From positions 1 to 64,000 of the forward strand of contig CAYFMP010000009.1 in assembly GCA_964344215.1 (NCBI GenBank): a stretch of DNA of 64,000 nt. The letters are read 5' to 3'. A program made the position numbers and the translations under genes. Below are positions 52,762 to 61,699 of the stretch, in pieces. Position 1 is the stretch's first letter; each line of letters begins with the position of its first letter. The DNA comes from CAYFMP01 sp964344215 (lineage in GTDB: Bacteria; Pseudomonadota; Alphaproteobacteria; Rhodospirillales; Casp-alpha2). Under the pieces are notes generated by a model that had not been told where the DNA came from, ran no database searches, and worked only from the letters and a program-made list of their open reading frames with translations.

Positions 52762-54147
52762 ATGACCAAGAAATGGGCGCCGTCGAGCTGGCGCGGCAAA
52801 CCGATCACGCAGGTGCCGGAGTATCCGGACGCCGGCGCGCTGGCCCGTGTGGCGGCGCGCCTCAAAACGTCGCCGCCGCTGGTGTTCGCCGGCGAGGCGC
52901 GCAGCCTCAAACGCGCCCTGGCCCAGGTCTGCGACGGCGAGGCGTTCGCCCTGCAGGGCGGCGACTGCGCCGAGAGCTTCGCCGAGTTCCACCCCGACAA
53001 CATCCGCGACACCTTCCGGGTGCTATTGCAGATGGCCGTCGTCCTGACCTTCGGGGCGGCCTGCCCGGTCGTCAAGATCGGCCGCCTCGCCGGCCAGTTC
53101 GCCAAGCCGCGCTCGGCCCCGACCGAGACCCAGGGCGACGTGACGCTGGATGCGTACCGCGGCGACATGGTCAACGGCATGGCGTTCACCGCCGAGGCCC
53201 GCACGCCGGACCCGGAACGCCTGATGCGCGCCTACAACCAGTCGGCGGCCAGCCTCAATCTGCTGCGCGCCTTCGCCCAGGGCGGCTATGCCGACCTCAA
53301 CAAGGTGCACCAGTGGAACCTCGGCTTCGTCGCCGACAGCCCGTTGGGCGAGCGCTACCGCGACCTGGCCGACCGCCTCGACGAGACGCTGGCCTTCATG
53401 GCCGCCTGCGGGCTGACCTCGGCGACGACGCCGCAGATCCGCGAGACCGACTTCTACACCTCGCACGAGGCGCTGCTCCTCGAATACGAGGAGCCGATGA
53501 CCCGGGTCGATTCGACGTCCGGCGACTGGTACGACACCTCGGCCCATCTGCTGTGGATCGGCGACCGCACCCGCCAACTCGACGGCGCGCACGTCGAGTT
53601 CATGCGCGGCATCGCCAACCCGATCGCCGTCAAGGCCGGACCCGGCCTCGATCCGGACGAATTGTTGCGGCTGATCGACGCCCTCAACCCGTCGAACGAG
53701 CCCGGCCGCCTGACGGTCATCACCCGGATGGGCGCCGACGGCATCGAGCAGTCCCTGCCTGCGCTGATTCGCGCCGTCGAACGCGAAGGCAGCCGCGTCG
53801 CCTGGATCTGCGATCCCATGCACGCCAACACCATCAAGAGCTCGAACGGCTTCAAGACGCGCCCGTTCGACCGCATCCTGGCCGAGGTCAGGGGCTTCTT
53901 CGCCGTGCACCGGGCCGAGGGCACGCACGCCGGCGGCGTTCATTTCGAAATGACCGGCCAGGACGTCACCGAATGCACCGGCGGCGCCCAGGCCATTACC
54001 GACGCCAATTTGAGCGACCGCTACCACACCCACTGCGACCCCAGGCTGAACGCCCAGCAGTCGCTGGAACTGGCGTTTCTGCTGGCCGAGACGTTGAAGG
54101 AGCAGCGCCTCCGGGAGCCGAGCCGGAAAACCGCGGTCCGCTCTTAG
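52762..54147 (+). CDS. Class II DAHP synthase (3-deoxy-7-phosphoheptulonate synthase)
   Basis: 461 residues from ATG 52762. Makes DAHP, the first shikimate-pathway intermediate, from PEP and erythrose-4-phosphate. The plant/actinobacterial-type AroA-II pattern is clear: WAPSSWRGKPITQVPEYPDA, FALQGGDCAESFAEFHPDNI, KIGRLAGQFAKPRSAPTE, GDMVNGMAF, YTSHEALLLEYEEPMTRVDS, WIGDRTRQLDGAHVEFMRGI, WICDPMHANTIKSSNGFKTR, HFEMTGQDVTECTGGAQAIT. Metal-binding Cys, His, Glu and Asp are all present. Confidence 0.95.
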   Translation: MTKKWAPSSWRGKPITQVPEYPDAGALARVAARLKTSPPLVFAGEARSLKRALAQVCDGEAFALQGGDCAESFAEFHPDNIRDTFRVLLQMAVVLTFGAACPVVKIGRLAGQFAKPRSAPTETQGDVTLDAYRGDMVNGMAFTAEARTPDPERLMRAYNQSAASLNLLRAFAQGGYADLNKVHQWNLGFVADSPLGERYRDLADRLDETLAFMAACGLTSATTPQIRETDFYTSHEALLLEYEEPMTRVDSTSGDWYDTSAHLLWIGDRTRQLDGAHVEFMRGIANPIAVKAGPGLDPDELLRLIDALNPSNEPGRLTVITRMGADGIEQSLPALIRAVEREGSRVAWICDPMHANTIKSSNGFKTRPFDRILAEVRGFFAVHRAEGTHAGGVHFEMTGQDVTECTGGAQAITDANLSDRYHTHCDPRLNAQQSLELAFLLAETLKEQRLREPSRKTAVRS

Positions 54148-54204
54148 AGAAGGAGGCCGGACCGCGGCCGGTGTCCGCCCGAGGTGGACTCATAAGGAAC
54201 GCGC

Positions 54205-55566
54205 ATGAGGAACGCCATGAGCGACGAGCCGAAGACCCGCCCCGAGGTGGCCGGCGTCCAGCCGGACGACCAGCCGCGCGCCCTCCCGGAAGACGATTCC
54301 GGCGTCCTCGCGGACGACAAGTCCCGCGCCCCGGCGGACGATGAGCCCCGCGTCCCGGCGGACGACAAGTCCCGCGTCCCGGCGGACGATACATCCCACG
54401 TCCTGGCGGACGATGCATCCCACGTCCTGGCGGACGATGCATCCCACGTCCTGGCGGACGATGACATCGCGCGCTGGACCGACCATTACTTTCTCAAGAC
54501 CAAGCGGACGGTCGAGCGTTTCGGCGATCGCGAAGTCACCTACGCCGTCTTCATGCGCCGCCCCGTCATCTTCGCGCCGAAGCTGATGATCGACTGGTTG
54601 GAGGCGCGCCAGCGCCAGCGCGGCACCACGTTCAAGGTCGATCTCAATTACGCCGAGGGGCAATGGGTCGGGGCCGGCGAGCCGTTGCTCTACATCACCG
54701 GCTCGTTCTTCCATCTGGTCGACCTGGAAACCCTTTATCTGCAAAAGCTCGGTGCTGCCTGCGTCGCCGCCAACAACGCGTTCACCATGTGCGTCGAGCT
54801 GCCCGACGTCGGTTTCCTGGCGATGGACGCCCGCCATTGCACCGGCACCGAAATGGCCGAATTGATGGCCTATGCCGCCGCCGTCGGCTCCAAGGCGGCG
54901 CGCGACCAGGTCGGCGCCAAGGGCTTCATCGGCAACGCGACGCGGGCGACGGCCGGCTACTTCGGCAACGCCGACGGCATGGGCACGACGCCGCACGCGC
55001 TGATCGGCTACGCGGGCTCGACGTTGCGGGCGGCCGAGATGTTCGTCGAAACCTTTCCCGGCCAGCCGCTGACCATCCTGCCGGACTACTACGGCCGCGA
55101 GATCACCGATACGCTCACCGTGTGCCGCCGCTTCCCACAGATGGCGTCCGAGGGGGCCTTGAGCGTCCGCCTCGACACCCACGGCGGGCGCTTCGTCGAG
55201 GGTCTCGATCCGCAGGCCTCCTACGCCGTGCTCGAGCGCCACGTGCCGCTGGCCATTCGCCGCTACCGCAACGAGACCGAGTTGCGCTACCTGACCGGCA
55301 CCGGGGTGTCGGCGGCGGCCATCTTCCACTTGCGCGACAGCCTCGACGAGGCCGGCTTCGATCGCGTCAGGATCGTCGCCTCGAGCGGCTTCGGGGTCGC
55401 CAAATGCAAGGTCATGGCCGACGTCAAGGCGCCCATCGACCTCGTCGGCACCGGCTCGTTCCTGCCCGAGAACTGGCCCGAGACCTACGCCACCGCCGAT
55501 ATCGTCGCCTACGACGGCGAGCCCTCGGTCAAGTTGGGGCGCGAGTTCCTGCTCAAGCGCAAATAG
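54205..55566 (+). CDS. pncB: Nicotinate phosphoribosyltransferase with repetitive N-terminus
   Basis: 453 residues from ATG 54205 (AAGGA 7 bases upstream); ATG 54217 is also possible. NAPRTase catalytic domain: WTDHYFLKTKRTVERFGDRE, VTYAVFMRRPVIFAPKLMID, GFLAMDARHCTGTEMAELMA, GFIGNATRATAGYFGNADGM, GTTPHALIGYAGSTL, RVRIVASSGFGVAKCKVMAD, IDLVGTGSFLPENW. Makes nicotinate mononucleotide in NAD salvage; nadE lies 1.4 kb downstream. The first ~90 residues are a disordered acidic region with seven to eight tandem octapeptides (VxADDxSx) encoded by 24-bp repeats, which is not part of the family. Confidence 0.92.
   Translation: MRNAMSDEPKTRPEVAGVQPDDQPRALPEDDSGVLADDKSRAPADDEPRVPADDKSRVPADDTSHVLADDASHVLADDASHVLADDDIARWTDHYFLKTKRTVERFGDREVTYAVFMRRPVIFAPKLMIDWLEARQRQRGTTFKVDLNYAEGQWVGAGEPLLYITGSFFHLVDLETLYLQKLGAACVAANNAFTMCVELPDVGFLAMDARHCTGTEMAELMAYAAAVGSKAARDQVGAKGFIGNATRATAGYFGNADGMGTTPHALIGYAGSTLRAAEMFVETFPGQPLTILPDYYGREITDTLTVCRRFPQMASEGALSVRLDTHGGRFVEGLDPQASYAVLERHVPLAIRRYRNETELRYLTGTGVSAAAIFHLRDSLDEAGFDRVRIVASSGFGVAKCKVMADVKAPIDLVGTGSFLPENWPETYATADIVAYDGEPSVKLGREFLLKRK
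54304..54471 (+). repeat. 24-bp tandem repeat (7 full units plus partial)
   Basis: The unit GTCCTGGCGGACGATGCATC + CCAC repeats every 24 bases seven times, with an eighth partial unit. The right-hand three are identical; the left-hand ones vary. Each unit encodes VLADDASH-like octapeptides. The gradient (identical right copies, diverged left copies) shows expansion from the right end. Confidence 0.93.
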
Positions 55567-55668
55567 ATGGCGTTGCGGGGGTGGACAGGCGGCGTTGCGG
55601 GGGTGGACGGCATCCCCGAGGGCGGACGGCATAGCGGGGGCCGTCCGGCGCCTCGGCCGCCCGGCGCC

Positions 55669-56892
55669 TCAGCCGTCGAGCTTCTTGAGGATGCGGAAGA
55701 CGGCGTCGCAGGTATCGGCGCCGTGGCGTTTGGTGATTTGCAGCTTGCCGAGATCGGTCTCCAGGAGTTCCTTCAGATCGGCCAGGAAGGCGGTCAGGAA
55801 GCGCCTGAAGCCGGCCGGCGTCAGCTCCCAGCCGGCCTCGTCGCGGTTGACGTCGGTGATCGGGGCCAACGATCCGTTGACCAGCTCGATGAACCAGTCC
55901 GAGCGCCGCTCCAGGTCCTCGAAGTGGGCGGCCACCGCCACCTGCACGTCGAGCACGATGGCGTTGGCTTCGGGCGACGTGTAGACGTCGTCCCAATCGA
56001 AGGTCGGCCCTCTCTCCTCGCGGATGCGGCCGACGATCAGGCGGCAGCTTTCCTGGAACTCCTCGATGGCATCCGGCCCCAGCATCATGCCGAGCGCCGC
56101 GAAGAACCCCGGCAGCATGCGCCGCCTGATGGTATCGAAACCCTGGCGTTCGGTTTCGCCGAACAGGTGAGAGACCTTCTTGACGACGATCCGGTTGAAG
56201 GGAAGCTCGCGCTTCTTGTCCCATTCGGCCTTCCGTTGAGCGTCCGAGAAGGCGTCGAAGGACTGCTCGAATACCTCCGTCAACGCCTTGGTCTGGGCCG
56301 AAAATTCCGACTGCATGGTGTCGAGGTCGGCGGCCGAAAGGTAGCCGCCCTTGGCGTCGGCCTCGGTCTTCAGGCGGTCGACGAACCCGGCCACCACCGT
56401 TTCGGCCATCGCCTGGCTTTGCTCTTTCGGCGAGCGGAGCGGCGCCTTGGCTGTCTTCGGCGCCGCTTTGCCGGGCGCCGGCGGTGGGGCCTTCGCCGGC
56501 GACGGCGGGACCGGGGCCCGTGTGGGAGCCGGCGCAGTTGAGGTCGGTTGCGATGGCGGCGCCGAAAGCGGCGCCTCGGCCGCAGCGGGTGGCGGCGTCG
56601 GCGCGGCGGTCGCCGGCGGCGGCGCTTTGGCCTTGGAGGTCACCGGCATCTTCAGCTCGGCTTCCAACTCGGCAAGAGTGCGCGGCCCGGCCTTGGCGGG
56701 ATCGGGTTCGGCCGCCGCGTCCGGGTCGATGGCGCCGCCGGCCTTGGCGTCTCCGTAGCCGCCGGACTTGGTCGGCTCGAATATCGTCGCCTTGCCGCCG
56801 CCCGGTTCGGGCGCCGTCGGCTTCAGGCGGGCCGTCGTATCGGCCGCCTCGCCGGCCAGGATCACTTCCTTGGGTTTCGTTCGTCTTACCAT
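55669..56892 (-). CDS. Hypothetical protein with Pro/Ala-rich linker
   Basis: 407 residues. Residues 1-155 are low complexity (Ala, Pro, Lys, with tracts like KAPPPATAAPTPPPAA). Residues ~165-400 form a helical domain: AMAETVVAGFVDRLKTEADA, FDAFSDAQRKAEWDKKRELP, GFDTIRRRMLPGFFAALGMM, SDWFIELVNGSLAPITDVNR, GFRRFLTAFLADLKELLETD. No enzyme motif or membrane helix. It may be a scaffold or polar protein. Divergent from nadE. Confidence 0.75.
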   Translation of the reverse strand: MVRRTKPKEVILAGEAADTTARLKPTAPEPGGGKATIFEPTKSGGYGDAKAGGAIDPDAAAEPDPAKAGPRTLAELEAELKMPVTSKAKAPPPATAAPTPPPAAAEAPLSAPPSQPTSTAPAPTRAPVPPSPAKAPPPAPGKAAPKTAKAPLRSPKEQSQAMAETVVAGFVDRLKTEADAKGGYLSAADLDTMQSEFSAQTKALTEVFEQSFDAFSDAQRKAEWDKKRELPFNRIVVKKVSHLFGETERQGFDTIRRRMLPGFFAALGMMLGPDAIEEFQESCRLIVGRIREERGPTFDWDDVYTSPEANAIVLDVQVAVAAHFEDLERRSDWFIELVNGSLAPITDVNRDEAGWELTPAGFRRFLTAFLADLKELLETDLGKLQITKRHGADTCDAVFRILKKLDG

Positions 56893-56989
56893 TGAGGCTT
56901 AAACATATGGTTTTCACCTGGCGAATTCCAGCCGCTTGCACGGCGGGTGGCGTTGACAGCCCGAAGGCCGGAGTCTAGTACCGTTGCCG

Positions 56990-58651
56990 ATGACCGAGAC
57001 CCTCTCCATCGCGCTGGCCCAGGTCAACCCGACGGTCGGCGATATCGGCGGAAATCTGGAGCGGATTGGCCGGGCTCGCAGTGTCGCCGCCGACGGCGGC
57101 GCCGACCTGGTGGTGTTCGGCGAGCTGACCGTCTGCGGCTATCCGCCCGAGGATCTGGTGCTCAAGCAGGCCTTTCTCAATGCCGTCGAGGACGCCGTCG
57201 CGAAGCTGGCCGCCGACACCGCCGACGGCGGCCCGGCCTTGCTGATCGGCGCGCCGTGGCGCGACGAGGGTGGCCTCCACAACGCGGCGCTGTTGCTGGA
57301 GGCGGGCGCCATCGGCGCCGTCCGCTACAAGTACGACCTGCCCAACTACAGCGTCTTCGACGAGAAACGGGTGTTCGCGGCCGGCCCGTTGCCGGCCCCG
57401 ATGATATTCCGCGGGGTGTCGCTCGGCGTCATGGTTTGCGAGGACGCATGGACTCCCGATGTCGCCTCCAACCTCGAGAAAGCGGGGGCCGAGATCCTGT
57501 TTGCGCTCAACGGCTCTCCGTTCGAGACCGGCAAGACCGACGAACGCCTCAAGATCGGAGGCGACCGCGTCACCGAATCCGGCCTGCCGCTGGTCTATGT
57601 CAACCTGGTCGGCGGCCAGGACGAACTGGTGCTGGACGGCGATTCGTTCGTTCTCGACGCAAGCGGCGAATTGCGCGCCAAGGCGCCGTTCTGCCTCGAA
57701 ACCGTTGTGGCGACCCGGTGGTCGCGCCAGGCCGAAGGCTGGGCCTGCGAAAGCGCCGAAATCGCCGAATGGCCGGTCGATTCGGAAGCGATTTACCGGG
57801 CCATGGTGCTGGGGCTTCGCGACTACGTCGGCAAGAACGGCTTCGCGGGTGTCCTGGTCGGCCTGTCGGGCGGCATCGACAGCGCGCTGTCGGCCGCCGT
57901 AGCCGTCGACGCGCTGGGCGCCGACGACGTGCATGCGGTGATGATGCCGTCCCCCTATACGACCGCCGAAAGTCTGGCCGACGCCGCCGAATGCGCGGCG
58001 CTTCTCGGCGTCCGCCTCGACCAAATCTCGATCGAGCCCGGCATCCAATCGTTCGACGCCATGCTGGCTCCGCTGTTCGACGGCCGCGACGCCGACGTCA
58101 CCGAGGAGAACATCCAGTCGCGCCTGCGCGGCAATCTGTTGATGGCGATGTCCAACAAGTTCGGCCACATGGTCCTGACCACCGGCAACAAGTCCGAGAT
58201 GTCGGTCGGCTACGCGACGCTCTACGGCGACATGTGCGGCGGCTATTCGGTACTGAAGGACGTCTACAAGACGGCCGTCTTCGCGCTGTCGCGCTGGCGC
58301 AACCAGCACCGTCCCGAGGGCGCCCGCGGCCCCGAAGGCCGGGTCGTCCCGGAGCGCGTCATCACCAAGCCGCCGAGCGCCGAGTTGAGGCCGAATCAGA
58401 CCGACCAGGATACGCTGCCGCCCTACGACGTCCTCGATGGCATCCTCAAATGCCTGATCGAGGAGGAGATGTCGCTCGAGGACACCGTCCGGCGCGGCTT
58501 TGACGGGGCCGAGGTGCGCCGCGTCTGGCGCATGCTGGACCACGCCGAATACAAGCGTCGCCAGGCGCCGCCGGGGGTCAAGATCACGCGCCGCGCGTTC
58601 GGCCGCGACCGCCGCTATCCCATCACCAACGGCTTCACGGACACCGTATGA
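56990..58651 (+). CDS. nadE: Glutamine-dependent NAD+ synthetase
   Basis: 553 residues from ATG 56990. The N-terminal nitrilase-type glutaminase domain has Glu in VFGELTVCGYPPEDLVLKQA, Lys in RYKYDLPNYSVFDEKRVF, and Cys in GVMVCEDAWTP. The C-terminal synthetase has the ATP-pyrophosphatase P-loop GVLVGLSGGIDSALSAAVAV, SPYTTAESLADAAECAA, LTTGNKSEMSVGYATLYGDM, KPPSAELRPNQTDQDTLPPY. The N-type pattern is complete. Overlaps cysS by 4 bases (ATGA). Confidence 0.96.
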   Translation: MTETLSIALAQVNPTVGDIGGNLERIGRARSVAADGGADLVVFGELTVCGYPPEDLVLKQAFLNAVEDAVAKLAADTADGGPALLIGAPWRDEGGLHNAALLLEAGAIGAVRYKYDLPNYSVFDEKRVFAAGPLPAPMIFRGVSLGVMVCEDAWTPDVASNLEKAGAEILFALNGSPFETGKTDERLKIGGDRVTESGLPLVYVNLVGGQDELVLDGDSFVLDASGELRAKAPFCLETVVATRWSRQAEGWACESAEIAEWPVDSEAIYRAMVLGLRDYVGKNGFAGVLVGLSGGIDSALSAAVAVDALGADDVHAVMMPSPYTTAESLADAAECAALLGVRLDQISIEPGIQSFDAMLAPLFDGRDADVTEENIQSRLRGNLLMAMSNKFGHMVLTTGNKSEMSVGYATLYGDMCGGYSVLKDVYKTAVFALSRWRNQHRPEGARGPEGRVVPERVITKPPSAELRPNQTDQDTLPPYDVLDGILKCLIEEEMSLEDTVRRGFDGAEVRRVWRMLDHAEYKRRQAPPGVKITRRAFGRDRRYPITNGFTDTV

Positions 58652-60072
58652 CCCTGAAGATCCACGACACCCTGACCCGCCGGAAGGTCGATTTCGTTCC
58701 CTTGGACGACAGCCACGTCCGACTCTACGTGTGCGGACCGACGGTGTACGACTTCGCCCATATCGGCAACGCCCGGCCTGTCGTCGTCTTCGACGTCCTG
58801 GTGCGGCTGCTCAGGCGGCTTTACCCGCCCCCGGATTGCAAAGTCACCTACGTCCGCAACATCACCGACGTCGACGACAAGATCAACGCCGCGGCCAAGG
58901 ATACCGGCGAGGACATCGGCGCCATCACCGAGCGAACGACGGCCGCCTTCCACGCCGACATGGCGGCCTTGGGCGCGCTGGAGCCGGACGCCGAACCGCG
59001 TGCGACCGGCCACATCGACCAGATGATCGCCATGATCGCCGACCTCATCGCCAAGGGCCACGCCTACGAGGCGGAAGGGCATGTGCTGTTCGACGTCCCC
59101 TCGATGCCCGACTATGGGTGCTTGTCCAAGCTCGACCAGCGCGAGATCGTCGCCGGCGCCCGCGTCGACGTGGCGCCCTACAAGAAGGACCCGTCCGACT
59201 TCGTTTTGTGGAAACCATCGACCCCCGATTTGCCCGGCTGGGACAGTCCGTGGGGGCGCACCCCCGAAAATCCGACGGGACGCGGCCGCCCGGGCTGGCA
59301 CATCGAGTGCTCGGTCATGAGCCGCGAACTCCTGGGCGACGCTTTCGATATCCACGGCGGCGGCCAGGACCTGATCTTTCCGCACCACGAGAACGAGATC
59401 GCCCAGAGCACCTGCGCGCTCGGGCCGGGCTCGTTCGCCAAGTACTGGATGCACAACGGCTACCTGATGGCCGAGGGCGAGAAGATGTCGAAGTCCTTGG
59501 GCAACTTCTATACCGTCCACGAGCTTTTGGACGAGTTCCCCGGCGAGGCCATCCGGCTGTTGCTGCTGAAGACCCACTACCGCCAGCCGCTCGACTTCAC
59601 GAAAGAGGGACTGAGTACGGCGAAACGTGAGTTGGATTATATGTATAGGGCGTTACTAGACGTTTCGGATATAGACGCTGTCGAGGTCGACACAAATAAA
59701 TCGACAGTCGCTACCGCTCTGAAAGAAGATTTGAACACGCCAGAGGCTTTGACAAGACTGCGCCATGACACGCATCGATTGAACATTCTTCCTAGTTCTT
59801 CACGGGACGATCTAGCAAAGACCAAGGGCAATGTTCTTTTGGCTGCGAGTCTTCTCGGCCTCCTCGAGCAGGACCCGGAAGACTGGTTCAGGTGGGCGCC
59901 GAAGGGGGCAGCGGCCGTCGACGACGGCGAAATCGACGCCCTCGTCGCCGCGCGAATCGAGGCGCGAAAATCGAGGAATTTTGCCCGCGCCGATGAAATC
60001 CGCGACCATCTGGCCGAACAGGGCGTCATTCTGGAAGACGGCGCCGACGGCACGACCTGGCGCCGCGGCTAG
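58648..60072 (+). CDS. cysS: Cysteinyl-tRNA synthetase
   Basis: 474 residues. Class Ia aminoacyl-tRNA synthetase: zinc-binding Cys in RLYVCGPTVYD, HIGH-type motif FAHIGNARPVVVFDVLVRLL, RPGWHIECSVMS, GGGQDLIFPHHENEIAQS, and KMSKS in EKMSKSLGNFYTVHEL. The C-terminal helices (~320-395) are encoded by a conspicuously AT-rich patch (59605-59835) although the residues still fit the family. It is co-transcribed with nadE. Confidence 0.96.
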   Translation: MTLKIHDTLTRRKVDFVPLDDSHVRLYVCGPTVYDFAHIGNARPVVVFDVLVRLLRRLYPPPDCKVTYVRNITDVDDKINAAAKDTGEDIGAITERTTAAFHADMAALGALEPDAEPRATGHIDQMIAMIADLIAKGHAYEAEGHVLFDVPSMPDYGCLSKLDQREIVAGARVDVAPYKKDPSDFVLWKPSTPDLPGWDSPWGRTPENPTGRGRPGWHIECSVMSRELLGDAFDIHGGGQDLIFPHHENEIAQSTCALGPGSFAKYWMHNGYLMAEGEKMSKSLGNFYTVHELLDEFPGEAIRLLLLKTHYRQPLDFTKEGLSTAKRELDYMYRALLDVSDIDAVEVDTNKSTVATALKEDLNTPEALTRLRHDTHRLNILPSSSRDDLAKTKGNVLLAASLLGLLEQDPEDWFRWAPKGAAAVDDGEIDALVAARIEARKSRNFARADEIRDHLAEQGVILEDGADGTTWRRG

Positions 60073-60289
60073 GAATCCCGCGGCTTTCCGGCGCTTCGGG
60101 CAGTTATGACCTTCGTCGAGGGGGGTCCTATGACCAATGCCTGTGATTACCGTCAATGACGGATTGGGTATGCTCCGGGTACGATATACGACAATCGGGC
60201 ACGAAGCCCGCCAGCGCCCCCGGGGGAAACGACCGGCGCCGCGAGCGCCGTCAACGGAAGGACAGGGCAATCCAACACGGGAGCACCCC

Positions 60290-60574
60290 ATGAGCGACGC
60301 CAAACCCGAACCCGGCCCCCGCCCCGACGCCGCCTCCTATGCCAGACTGAAAAAGGCCGTCGACGACTGGGACCGAGCCACCTCAGAGGCACAGGCCGCC
60401 AGCGACGAGTTTCTCGACATGACGATCGATCTGAAATTCGCCGTCGAAGCCCTGGAGAGGTCGTGCCGCCGCTACCTGCACACGACCGGCCGCATCAGGC
60501 TGAAGCCGCTGAAGGCCCGCGCCATGCGCCTGGCCCGGATCATGGACAGCTACCTGGTCGGCGTCGCCGACTGA
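60290..60574 (+). CDS. Small helical hypothetical protein
   Basis: 94 residues; ATG 60290 follows GGGAG. Pro-rich start (SDAKPEPGPRPDAASYARLK), then a helix (KAVDDWDRATSEAQAASDEF) and a C-terminal basic part (EALERSCRRYLHTTGRIRLK, ARAMRLARIMDSYLVGVAD). No family recognised. Confidence 0.6.
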   Translation: MSDAKPEPGPRPDAASYARLKKAVDDWDRATSEAQAASDEFLDMTIDLKFAVEALERSCRRYLHTTGRIRLKPLKARAMRLARIMDSYLVGVAD

Positions 60575-60611
60575 GGCTCGGCGGCACGGCGGCGGTGATT
60601 GGCCGGCCGCC

Positions 60612-60692
60612 GCATCCTTCGATACGCCGCTGGCGCGGCTGCTCAAGTTGAGGAGATACTTTGGCCTCGCTCTGAGCAACGTCGAAGGGCGA
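60612..60692. repeat. REP-type dispersed palindromic element
   Basis: An ~80-base sequence with outer arms CCTTCGA (60616-60622) and TCGAAGG (60682-60688). This type is common in alphaproteobacterial intergenic DNA and, when translated, gives the familiar LALSNVEG string. It lies between convergent genes. Confidence 0.72.
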
Positions 60693-60702
60693 GGCCGGGC
60701 GC

Positions 60703-61305
60703 CTATCCGAAGGCGCGGTAGCGGAGCCGGATTTCGTCCTCGTCCATATCGGCCTCGAGTTCGCGCATCTTTTCGAATTCCCGGTTCGTCGTCTTGCGCC
60801 CCGACCACGTCACGTCGAGCTCGGGCAGTGGCGAATCGTCGGTCGCCAGATGCCGAGACAAGCGGTCGAACAGAACGATCATCGCCTTGTAGGCCATCAG
60901 CTCCAGGTCCATGTACTTGATGCCGGGCGGCACCTCGAACCACTCGACGCCGACGATGGCGCCGGCGTCGACCTTTTCGAGCATTACGTGAATGGTCGCT
61001 CCGAACCGCTCGGCGGCTTCGTAGACGGCGAAGCTGGCGGCGTGGGCGCCGGGGTAGGTCGGCGGCCCGGGATGGAAATTGTAGGCCGGGCCGGGCAGGG
61101 CGTCGATCGCCGCCGCCGGCACGATCACCGACGTGCAATAGGCGATCAGGCGGCGCCCGTCGCGGCCTGGCGCCAGGCACGCCTGTTCCACCTGATCGGC
61201 GGTTTCGGCGTGGACCACCGTCAGTTCCGGCGCATGGCGATACAGCATGTCGGCCAGGTGCGGCGCTTCCGCCTGGCTGGTCAGCAGGACAATCTCGCTG
61301 GGCAT
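60703..61305 (-). CDS. Stand-alone formyltransferase-fold protein
   Basis: 200 residues. Resembles the N-terminal catalytic domain of methionyl-tRNA formyltransferase and glycinamide ribonucleotide formyltransferase: VLLTSQAEAPHLADML at the start, catalytic region YNFHPGPPTYPGAHAASFAV (in place of the usual N-x-H-P-S-L-L-P), GATIHVMLEKVDAGAIVGVE (T-x-H...D-x-G). The Asn/His/Asp triad is present. No C-terminal tRNA-binding domain; a distinctive acidic C-terminus (RELEADMDEDEIRLRYRAFG). Formylates an unknown small molecule or sugar. Confidence 0.85.
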   Translation of the reverse strand: MPSEIVLLTSQAEAPHLADMLYRHAPELTVVHAETADQVEQACLAPGRDGRRLIAYCTSVIVPAAAIDALPGPAYNFHPGPPTYPGAHAASFAVYEAAERFGATIHVMLEKVDAGAIVGVEWFEVPPGIKYMDLELMAYKAMIVLFDRLSRHLATDDSPLPELDVTWSGRKTTNREFEKMRELEADMDEDEIRLRYRAFG

Positions 61306-61407
61306 GGCGCGTAGGCTAGCATGCCAGGACCGGACCGTGCCAGACGGGCCATGATCGCAGTTCCCGCCGGTTCCCGGACTGAAGGCGCAGACAACGAGGA
61401 GGTGGCG

Positions 61408-61542
61408 ATGCCGGACCCGGTAACCGAAGCCGTCGAGGTGCTCAACGGGGCCCTGAAGCGCGACCCCGAGGCGAGCGGGCGGCTCTTGCGAATCGAGCGT
61501 TTCGTCGATCTCAGGGAAGATCGGCCCGACGTTCCGGCCTGA
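61408..61542 (+). CDS. Small 44-residue protein
   Basis: ATG 61408 follows a strong Shine-Dalgarno (GAGGAGG). MPDPVTEAVEVLNGALKRDP, EASGRLLRIERFVDLREDRP. Acidic-basic helix with a stable start; no family recognised. Confidence 0.5.
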   Translation: MPDPVTEAVEVLNGALKRDPEASGRLLRIERFVDLREDRPDVPA

Positions 61543-61699
61543 ACGGCCGCGGCCGATCTGGGAATTGCCTCAGATTTAGAGATTGAAGTCGCAGGGCGGC
61601 GGGCGGTGTATGTATCGAGTGTGTCGGAATGTTTCATCTTGTTTCCGGGCCGCCCTACCGGTTGAACCGTTATCGGGCCAAAGATAGGCTCGATGCGAG

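Noticed and set aside
51768..53204. Minus-strand frame of 478 codons over the terminase-like and DAHP synthase genes
   Set aside because: Its apparent repeats (PCRTFGPPRLL) are the antisense translation of the palindromic DNA units, not protein.
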